A stretch of DNA of 6,493 bases. Source: Treponema sp. GTDB taxonomy: Bacteria; Spirochaetota; Spirochaetia; Treponematales; Treponemataceae. Position numbers and translations under genes: made by a program. Positions 1-4,195 of this stretch are shown piece after piece. Location of the stretch: assembly GCA_021442965.1 (NCBI GenBank), contig JABUUX010000113.1, positions 1 through 6,493 of the forward strand, given 5' to 3'. The notes under the pieces were generated by a model. That model saw nothing but the letters and a program-made list of their open reading frames with translations, ran no database searches and was not told the origin of the DNA. Positions within the stretch are counted from its first letter, which is position 1, and each line of letters starts with the position of its first letter.

Positions 1-194
1 AGGAAGAGAACAAGAACTCCTACGACTGCAATCATCAGGATGTTCCCGACATTCAGTTCGCGTGCATCATTCTGGTCTTCCGGAGGCGGAAGTTCGTCTT
101 CTTCAGTTTCTGAATCTTTTAAATTTTCTTGATTTTGTGCGGAAAGATTTTCGTCCGCAACAGGAAGAGTTTCGTTCTGGTTTTCGGTATTAAT
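1..194 (-). CDS. N-terminus of a membrane protein with an ATT start codon (partial)
   Basis: This is the first 64 codons of a gene that runs off the left edge. The predicted N-terminus is very acidic and rich in Glu, Asp, Asn, Gln and Pro (about residues 1-50, including a Glu-Glu-Asp-Glu run and a triple proline). A hydrophobic stretch follows from about residue 52, running Asn-Ile-Leu-Met-Ile-Ala-Val-Val-Gly-Val-Leu-Val-Leu-Phe-Leu, which looks like a membrane anchor. The frame has no ATG, GTG or TTG between the upstream stop and the membrane segment. The only well-placed initiator is ATT at 194-192, 7 nt after an AAGGAG ribosome binding site and downstream of a promoter. A sequencing error or another start cannot be excluded. 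I do not recognise the family. An acidic cytoplasmic tail ahead of a single membrane segment is all that can be said. Confidence 0.6.
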   Translation of the reverse strand, partial: MNTENQNETLPVADENLSAQNQENLKDSETEEDELPPPEDQNDARELNVGNILMIAVVGVLVLF

Positions 195-201
195 TTTGTA
201 T

Positions 202-209
202 CTCCTTTT
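202..209 (-). promoter_or_regulatory. Ribosome binding site of the ATT-start gene
   Basis: On the minus strand this reads AAAAGGAG, a near-perfect Shine-Dalgarno sequence. It lies 7 nt before ATT and is the main reason for placing the start there. Confidence 0.65.
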
Positions 210-234
210 GGGCAGGCAGATACAACAGGTTAAG

Positions 235-262
235 TGTATAGCGGAAGAGGGTAAAAAGTCAA
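235..262 (-). promoter_or_regulatory. sigma70-like promoter of the left-edge gene
   Basis: The minus strand has TTGACT (262-257) as a -35 box (5 of 6 matches to TTGACA), a 16-nt spacer, and TATACA (240-235) as a -10 box. Transcription would begin near 228, leaving a leader of about 30 nt before the AAGGAG/ATT start. The promoter sits just after the terminator of the toxin-immunity cluster, so the left-edge gene appears to be a separate transcription unit. Confidence 0.6.
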
Positions 263-300
263 GGTGTTACATTTGGAAAGTAGAGTGTAAGAAAAGGAAG

Positions 301-351
301 AATAAAAAGTCAGTGAATACCGAATAGTTCTTTTTATCCGATATTCACTGA
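301..351 (-). terminator. Rho-independent terminator ending the minus-strand cluster
   Basis: A perfect 10-bp inverted repeat (310-319 with 342-351, TCAGTGAATA/TATTCACTGA) is extended inward by a second 5-bp stem containing one G-U pair. Read on the minus strand it is followed by ACTTTTTATT. It starts 18 nt after the stop of the immunity-like gene at 370. There is no T run on the plus-strand side, so it acts in the minus direction. Confidence 0.75.
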
Positions 352-369
352 AAAGTAATTTGAAGTTGA

Positions 370-912
370 TTACTTATTGAGGATTATTGAAAGATGTGTT
401 CCGTCAAAAAAGTTTCCCCAGCCATTTTTCTCTGAAGCGGACGAAAAAAGAACCTTGGAATAATCGGGAAGAGGAACGTTGTTTGAGCTAAGAACTTTTT
501 CAGTATTCTCAATAATATCAAATGATTCTTTACCATCTCCAATTGATGTACCTTCGTAAACCATTGCAATTTCGTATGGTTTATTCAGCATGTAGTTCAA
601 CTCGTCATTAGGGTCATCTTCAAGCCCTTCCGTAATTCCACTGTACAATTCTTTGACTACAGAAAATTCTTCTTCTGAGATTGATTTTGCTAAATCATCA
701 TTATAAGAATCATATGTCAAAAAGATTTCTGGAATCAATTCGCAGAAGGAGTCATAAAAATCATCCCAATATTCATTGGTTGCTTTCCACATTTCTCTTG
801 CAATTATAGTCCAATCCCGTTCTGGGAATTTTTTTACAAGATATGCTTCAACACACATAATGGTGTATGCCATACGTCCATTCATTGAAACTTCAGAAAA
901 TTTATTTTCCAT
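370..912 (-). CDS. Immunity-like protein, probably for a polymorphic toxin (180 aa)
   Basis: This is a soluble acidic protein with no signal peptide or membrane segment. Notable features are the N-terminal Met-Asn-Gly-Arg-Met-Ala-Tyr helix (10-16), the aromatic-rich Trp-Lys-Ala-Thr-Asn-Glu-Tyr-Trp-Asp-Asp stretch (42-51), and the C-terminal Asn-Gly-Trp-Gly-Asn-Phe-Phe-Asp-Gly-Thr motif (163-172) followed by Leu-Ser-Ile-Ile-Leu. From memory this combination is typical of immunity proteins near polymorphic toxins, and Imm6 is one possible assignment, but I cannot confirm the Pfam family. I chose the start at 912 (Met-Glu-Asn-Lys). The open frame extends to 987, but that part is the hairpin terminator of the upstream gene. 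A Met at 924 is also possible; neither has a strong ribosome binding site. The gene lies 64 nt after the first immunity gene and behind that terminator, so it may depend on read-through or be weakly expressed. Confidence 0.7.
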   Translation of the reverse strand: MENKFSEVSMNGRMAYTIMCVEAYLVKKFPERDWTIIAREMWKATNEYWDDFYDSFCELIPEIFLTYDSYNDDLAKSISEEEFSVVKELYSGITEGLEDDPNDELNYMLNKPYEIAMVYEGTSIGDGKESFDIIENTEKVLSSNNVPLPDYSKVLFSSASEKNGWGNFFDGTHLSIILNK

Positions 913-934
913 TTTTCCAACCATAAGCAAAGAA

Positions 935-975
935 AAAAAGACTCTGCGTAGAAACATCCTACTCAGAGTCTTTTT
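935..975. terminator. Strong, near-symmetric hairpin terminator between the two immunity genes
   Basis: The arms at 935-946 and 964-975 are a perfect 12-bp inverted repeat (AAAAAGACTCTG/CAGAGTCTTTTT). A further 4-bp inner stem (948-951 with 959-962) follows a single mismatch. Both strands end in T-rich tracts, so it could stop transcription in either direction. It begins 1 nt after the stop codon of the gene at 977-1411 and ends the toxin-immunity transcript, at least in part. Confidence 0.85.
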
Positions 976-976
976 C

Positions 977-1411
977 TTAGTATGCATGTTTTACTCGTAA
1001 TGAATCCGCTGTAGTTATATCGATATCAATAGCATGATTTTTCAAAATATTCTGAATATTCTCAGGAAGTGAATCTAAATTTAGCAGACCTTCAGGAATT
1101 GTTATTTTTGAATAATCATTATTGTTTTCTTGTGACATATCATAGCAAGTGATTCCGTTAGATGATAATACAAGACAATCCTTATACATTTGGTATTTGG
1201 GATTTAATTCTTTTAGGGATTGATAAGAAAAAGTTCCCTTATCTTGACCTAAAAAGAAATTGATTAATTCTTCGTTATGTTCTTTGCTGTTAGCAATAAA
1301 ATCTGGCACATTTGCACGTCCGCCTGATGTAGCTTCAAATACGTAGCCGTTTTTATCAATACCAAACCACATAACGTCTTCGATTTGTAAGTCTAATTCT
1401 GAGTATTTCAT
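977..1411 (-). CDS. Probable cognate immunity protein of the deaminase toxin (144 aa)
   Basis: The gene begins 1 nt after the toxin stop codon (TAATATG junction), with AGGAAAG as ribosome binding site, and ends against a strong terminator. That is the classical position of the immunity gene in a toxin-immunity pair. The protein is small, acidic and cytosolic, with no membrane segment. Its N-terminus (Asp-Leu-Gln-Ile-Glu-Asp-Val-Met-Trp-Phe-Gly-Ile-Asp-Lys-Asn-Gly-Tyr-Val, residues 7-24), followed by a Ser-Gly-Gly and Val-Pro-Asp-Phe stretch (29-38), resembles small proteins I recall next to YwqJ-type deaminases. I cannot name a Pfam family. Function is inferred mainly from position: binding and blocking the deaminase active site in the producing cell. 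Confidence 0.72.
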   Translation of the reverse strand: MKYSELDLQIEDVMWFGIDKNGYVFEATSGGRANVPDFIANSKEHNEELINFFLGQDKGTFSYQSLKELNPKYQMYKDCLVLSSNGITCYDMSQENNNDYSKITIPEGLLNLDSLPENIQNILKNHAIDIDITTADSLRVKHAY

Positions 1412-1412
1412 A

Positions 1413-1868
1413 TTACTTTCCTATTTGCTCCTTAAACATTTTAACACAATTCGGACAAAAATCTATTGCTTCGCCATTTCTTGGTCTTGTTGGGGTGGTA
1501 AACTTTATGTTTTCAAGTTTTGAACCACTCCACAATAAACTATTTACAACATGGAACTCTGCACAAACTCCAAGTTTATTTTTATCACTAACACCTAAAG
1601 AACCTATTCCGCCCATTTCGTCAGCAAGTTTTTGTAGAACTGGATGTATTTTTTTTGGAGGTTCTCCTGCAAAAGCTACAGAAGTTTTTCCAGTAGTTTC
1701 ATCAAAAGCACCAATAATTAGTGATTTTCCTTTTCCACCGGGCGTTTTTTCAATAAGTGTTTCCTGTTTTTCACTTATTCGGTTCTTGAGCTCGCTTTTA
1801 GAAGGCAAACTCTTTGTCGATTTTGAACCGCTTGTTCCATTGAATAAACCAGAACTGTCCTTACTCAT
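1413..1868 (-). CDS. YwqJ-type nucleic-acid deaminase toxin, free-standing C-terminal domain (151 aa)
   Basis: The protein shows the zinc-dependent deaminase signature: Cys102-Ala-Glu104, the ligand and proton-shuttle motif, in Gly-Val-Cys-Ala-Glu-Phe-His, and Cys138-Pro-Asn-Cys141 near the C-terminus supplying the other two zinc ligands. Ala-Phe-Ala-Gly-Glu-Pro-Pro (65-71) forms the preceding strand. This pattern matches the YwqJ-like family of the deaminase superfamily, which are toxin tips of polymorphic secreted proteins and probably act on nucleic-acid bases. Residues 1-35 are a Ser/Gly/Lys-rich linker (Ser-Gly-Leu-Phe-Asn-Gly-Thr-Ser-Gly), as found just before toxin domains of larger proteins. 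No LXG, PAAR, VENN or signal sequence is present. ATG 1868 overlaps the upstream stop (ATGA), has AGGTGA upstream, and an in-frame TGA lies three codons upstream, so the domain is truly a separate reading frame. Translation is probably coupled to DUF4417. Confidence 0.82.
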   Translation of the reverse strand: MSKDSSGLFNGTSGSKSTKSLPSKSELKNRISEKQETLIEKTPGGKGKSLIIGAFDETTGKTSVAFAGEPPKKIHPVLQKLADEMGGIGSLGVSDKNKLGVCAEFHVVNSLLWSGSKLENIKFTTPTRPRNGEAIDFCPNCVKMFKEQIGK

Positions 1869-2605
1869 TTCTGTTCACCTCGCTTTGCTTTGAAAGCAGC
1901 ATTTGTGCGACTGATGAAAGGAATGACTTCAATTCCCATTTCACGAATTTCATCAAAGATTGGATAGCGTGCGGAACCGTAAACAATAATAGTTTTTGGT
2001 GTCAGAACACGAACCATTTCTCTTAGTCCTTCCTCAAAATATGGTCTGTGACCTACATTTTTCAGATTACTGGCTACTGTTCCGACGCAGACAATAGAAT
2101 TTTGGGGGATTCCCAAGAAACACCATTTCCAGCTTTCTTTTGTATTCCAGCGGACGTTGTTGATTACATGATAACCGAGTTTCCCATACCAGTAACCGAA
2201 GGCACGCATACGGTATGTATTCCACCCGCGAAGAAAATACGGGAAGTCCCTGTTGGTACTGAAATCTGGTGTAATAATGCCTGCAAAATGCGGAAGAATT
2301 CGAAGGGCATATTTCCATCTGAACCAGATACCGCCAGTGCCGTCAAAATTCTGATCATCTTCATAGAAACACACATAGGCATCTACAAAGTAATTCTTTT
2401 CACCTTTTGCAAGTTTTTTCTTGTGAATGGATTTTGCTTCAGAATAAGTACGAATTGTCTTTGGCTTATCCTTTGCTGTTGTAGGACAATCAGGAATGTC
2501 ATATTTCTTGTCGAATCTGGCACCCTGAACCATAAACGCGTTCCACCATATGTCATGGCAGTTTCTACGCGCAGTCTTTTCTCTTTGTGGAATGATTTTT
2601 TTCAT
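1865..2605 (-). CDS. DUF4417 family protein (246 aa)
   Basis: The central region is recognisable as DUF4417: Gly-Ile-Ile-Thr-Pro-Asp-Phe-Ser (109-116), Gly-Trp-Asn-Thr-Tyr-Arg-Met-Arg-Ala-Phe-Gly (127-137), Val-Ile-Asn-Asn-Val-Arg-Trp (147-153), Gly-Ile-Pro-Gln-Asn-Ser-Ile-Val-Cys-Val-Gly-Thr (165-176), then Tyr-Gly-Ser-Ala (209-212). The family is found in phage- and mobile-element-related settings and its biochemical role is unknown to me. There is no signal peptide or membrane segment. The start is ATG 2605, because AGGAGG lies 5 nt before it. A GTG two codons upstream overlaps that ribosome binding site and is rejected. The gene opens the minus-strand cluster, and its TGA overlaps the toxin ATG by 4 nt, so the two products are probably made in linked amounts. 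Whether it carries, modifies or regulates the toxin is open. Confidence 0.8.
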   Translation of the reverse strand: MKKIIPQREKTARRNCHDIWWNAFMVQGARFDKKYDIPDCPTTAKDKPKTIRTYSEAKSIHKKKLAKGEKNYFVDAYVCFYEDDQNFDGTGGIWFRWKYALRILPHFAGIITPDFSTNRDFPYFLRGWNTYRMRAFGYWYGKLGYHVINNVRWNTKESWKWCFLGIPQNSIVCVGTVASNLKNVGHRPYFEEGLREMVRVLTPKTIIVYGSARYPIFDEIREMGIEVIPFISRTNAAFKAKRGEQK

Positions 2606-2609
2606 ATCC

Positions 2610-2616
2610 ACCTCCT
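2610..2616 (-). promoter_or_regulatory. Ribosome binding site deciding the DUF4417 start
   Basis: The minus strand reads AGGAGGT. Its AGGAGG core ends 5 nt before ATG 2605 but overlaps the alternative GTG at 2611, which settles the start in favour of the ATG. Confidence 0.8.
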
Positions 2617-2625
2617 AATCAGCCC

Positions 2626-2648
2626 TTTACACGAAAAATTCGTGAAAA
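2626..2648. promoter_or_regulatory. 23-bp near-palindrome, candidate operator in the divergent control region
   Basis: The core CACGAA-AAA-TTCGTG (2630-2644) is a perfect 6-bp inverted repeat. One mismatched position further out, TTT (2626-2628) pairs with AAA (2646-2648), giving 9 of 10 paired positions per arm. It covers the -35 region of the plus-strand promoter and lies in the leader of the minus-strand DUF4417 transcript. A dimeric repressor bound here could control both directions. There is no T run, so it is not a terminator. No regulator gene is visible in the window. Confidence 0.55.
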
Positions 2649-2651
2649 GTG

Positions 2652-2660
2652 TGCTATAAT
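2652..2660 (+). promoter_or_regulatory. Extended -10 promoter of the ABC-3C operon
   Basis: TGCTATAAT is a perfect extended -10 element (TGn plus TATAAT). The expected -35 position falls inside the palindrome and has no good match, as is common with extended -10 promoters. Transcription would start near 2667, giving a leader of about 130 nt. On the opposite strand the same bases read TATTAT (2661-2656), which may be the -10 box of the minus-strand cluster, though no clear -35 goes with it. Confidence 0.6.
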
Positions 2661-2664
2661 ATTG

Positions 2665-2709
2665 AGAAAGACTTTGATGACTGATTTAAAAAGAAGAACC
2701 AGTCTTTCT
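2665..2709 (+). repeat. Inverted repeat at the 5' end of the ABC-3C leader
   Basis: AGAAAGACT (2665-2673) and AGTCTTTCT (2701-2709) are a perfect 9-bp inverted repeat around a 27-nt loop. A second short pair, GAACC/GGTTC (2696-2700 with 2714-2718), could form a competing hairpin. The long stem lies almost exactly at the predicted transcript 5' end. It could stabilise the mRNA or take part in an attenuation switch. The T-rich right arm is not a clear terminator. Confidence 0.4.
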
Positions 2710-2742
2710 TTATGGTTCCAATATAATTTTGTTGGAAAGGAA

Positions 2743-2784
2743 AGTAGTTGGTGAAAGGTTGAGAAGAAGTTGTGAAAAAGTTGC
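2743..2784 (+). repeat. Imperfect direct repeat just upstream of the first ABC-3C gene
   Basis: Two 20-nt units, starting at 2743 and 2765 (period 22), share the pattern AG-n-AGTTG-TGAAA-GTTG with small gaps. The spacing is near two helical turns, so paired protein binding is conceivable. The tract is purine-rich throughout, so chance similarity is also possible. Confidence 0.3.
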
Positions 2785-2799
2785 AATTTTGGAGGGATG

Positions 2800-3783
2800 A
2801 TGGATTTTTGTTTTGCAGTTTATATTCTTAAGGTTCAATCATGCTGCTTAAGAAATATTAGCCATGAAGAAATAATCAATCTGCTTCTCTGGTTTTACAT
2901 CACAGAAGCAAAAATAAATGGAAAAACAGGTGAATTCATAGATATAGATAAAAGTACTGCAAGTAAATTAGTAAATCGTAGAATTAATTTGCCAAGGGTT
3001 ATCAGAAACGGCTTAAGAAACAAAAACACAACCGATGAGAAGCTGATATCACATTTTAAAGAGAAGATAATTCCAGAATTAAACCCAAATACGATTGATA
3101 AAGTCGTAAAAGAAATTCAGACTCTTCTTAATGGATGTTCCGAAATTATCAGTGAAAACAAGGATAAATTATCACAGAATGTTCAGAACAAAGAATATGC
3201 AGAATTTCTGGCAATTGCATTTAAGTACACATTAACTCTTCCTAACAAACTACCGCAAAATATAAAATCCGATGACGAAATAGAAAAAGAACAAGCTCCA
3301 AAGAAGAAGACTGAAACTTCAAAAAATAAAGCAACGGTTCCAGCTGCAATCCAGAAAAATGAGATGCCCTATCTTAAAGCGATTGCCGATGCAATTTCAG
3401 AAAAAGAGAAAAGTTCACTTTCAATTGATGAATTGAAAAAAAATAAAAAGTATGGGAAACGAATTGAGCACCACAGAAATGAGTTTTTTTCTGCGGATTA
3501 TGTCAGAAGACAGGCAAGGGAAATTTATGACGAAAATGAAGATGCTTTCGGAGAACTTCAGGAAGAAGTTAAAGACGGTATTTATTATACAGTTGAACGT
3601 CAATATGAAAATGGATATGAACGTTTGAATTCTACACTCGAACAGGCGGCACATATTTCGCTTGAATCAACTGCCTTATGTAAAAATACTGATTTGGTAA
3701 CAATGAAAGCAAAACAGGGAATATGCCATACCTTAATCAACGATAAAAAACTCGAAGGATGGACAAATGATAAATATAATTAA
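2800..3783 (+). CDS. ABC-three component system protein (ABC-3C C-terminal domain) with an N-terminal module of unknown activity (327 aa)
   Basis: Residues about 189-320 match the ABC-3C C-terminal domain as I know it: Phe-Phe-Ser-Ala-Asp-Tyr-Val-Arg-Arg-Gln-Ala-Arg (229-240), Glu-Val-Lys-Asp-Gly-Ile (256-261), Tyr-Glu-Asn-Gly-Tyr-Glu-Arg-Leu (269-276), and Lys-Gln-Gly-Ile-Cys-His-Thr-Leu (305-312). A Lys/Glu-rich linker (about 155-187) separates it from an N-terminal module (about 1-150) with Ile-Asp-Lys-Ser-Thr-Ala-Ser-Lys-Leu-Val-Asn-Arg (49-60), which reads like a helix-turn-helix, and Glu-Phe-Leu-Ala-Ile-Ala-Phe-Lys-Tyr-Thr (135-144). Similar modules are, in my recollection, attached to different effector proteins of conflict systems. 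No nuclease, protease or TIR motif is visible. GGAGG at 2791-2795 favours ATG 2800 (4-nt spacer) over ATG 2797 (1 nt). In ABC-3C systems this component is thought to carry or contact the effector. Confidence 0.82.
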   Translation: MDFCFAVYILKVQSCCLRNISHEEIINLLLWFYITEAKINGKTGEFIDIDKSTASKLVNRRINLPRVIRNGLRNKNTTDEKLISHFKEKIIPELNPNTIDKVVKEIQTLLNGCSEIISENKDKLSQNVQNKEYAEFLAIAFKYTLTLPNKLPQNIKSDDEIEKEQAPKKKTETSKNKATVPAAIQKNEMPYLKAIADAISEKEKSSLSIDELKKNKKYGKRIEHHRNEFFSADYVRRQAREIYDENEDAFGELQEEVKDGIYYTVERQYENGYERLNSTLEQAAHISLESTALCKNTDLVTMKAKQGICHTLINDKKLEGWTNDKYN

Positions 3784-4195
3784 TTCAACATTTGAAAACT
3801 CACTTCGAATTGTACTTCTTCTGAGCAAGACTCCGGCAGCACTCAGGCAGGAAAGAATTGTTTATCTGGATTTTATAACCTGTTATTCCAAAGATTTTGG
3901 ATTCACTGAAAATATCAACGGACGAAACTCCGTAAAAAAATCAGAATTAGCTTTACGCCGTAAGAAAATTCAGAAAGCATTACAGGAACTTGTTGTTGAC
4001 GGTTTTGTCTGCCCAAAAGATACAGATGAAGGTCTGTTTTATCAAATAACACAAGATGGAAGGATATATTCAGAAAAACTGTCATCAGAATATGCTGGCA
4101 AATACAGAATTATTTCTGAATCAGTAATCTCTCATTTTGAAAATAATACAGACAAAGAACTTCTTGATTTAATTCTTAAAGGAGCCGGTTCATGA
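3767..4195 (+). CDS. ABC-three component system middle component, MC2-like (142 aa)
   Basis: This small soluble protein overlaps the previous gene by 17 nt and the ATPase gene by 4 nt, which fixes it as the middle gene of the ABC-3C operon. The N-terminus, Asn-Ser-Thr-Phe-Glu-Asn-Ser-Leu-Arg-Ile-Val-Leu-Leu-Leu-Ser (6-20), followed by Glu-Arg-Ile-Val-Tyr-Leu-Asp-Phe (29-36), then Asp-Phe-Gly (43-45), a basic Lys-Ser-Glu-Leu-Ala-Leu-Arg-Arg-Lys segment (58-66) and Leu-Val-Val-Asp-Gly-Phe-Val (75-81), follows the pattern of ABC-3C middle component 2. These are winged-helix-like adaptors thought to link ATPase and effector. GAAGGATGG just before ATG 3767 serves as ribosome binding site. Its length is normal for the family, and nothing is missing. 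Confidence 0.8.
   Translation: MINIINSTFENSLRIVLLLSKTPAALRQERIVYLDFITCYSKDFGFTENINGRNSVKKSELALRRKKIQKALQELVVDGFVCPKDTDEGLFYQITQDGRIYSEKLSSEYAGKYRIISESVISHFENNTDKELLDLILKGAGS

Noticed and set aside
310..351. Inverted repeat as an operator for the left-edge gene
   Set aside because: The minus-strand T-rich tail and its position right after a stop codon fit a terminator, and it lies well upstream of the -35 box at 262.
913..987. N-terminal extension of the second immunity-like protein up to 987
   Set aside because: The extension is encoded by the hairpin terminator of the upstream gene, is basic and unlike the rest, and has no ribosome binding site. The start at 912 is preferred.
1860..1880. 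Programmed -1 frameshift fusing DUF4417 and the toxin
   Set aside because: No slippery heptamer or downstream structure is seen, the toxin has its own AGGTGA ribosome binding site and ATG, and the ATGA overlap explains coupling.
1495..1893. Plus-strand open frame opposite the deaminase toxin
   Set aside because: It is a shadow of the toxin gene, whose zinc-binding motifs establish the true strand.
2606..2611. GTG start two codons upstream for DUF4417
   Set aside because: The GTG overlaps the AGGAGG ribosome binding site, while ATG 2605 has a proper 5-nt spacer.
2048..2659. Long open frame on the plus strand opposite DUF4417
   Set aside because: It is antisense to a recognisable protein family, lacks a ribosome binding site, and encodes a Cys- and Phe-rich sequence without known features, typical of a shadow frame.
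2677..2754. 25-codon plus-strand frame in the ABC-3C leader as a leader peptide
   Set aside because: It has no convincing ribosome binding site, no run of a regulatory amino acid, and only a partial overlap with the inverted repeat.
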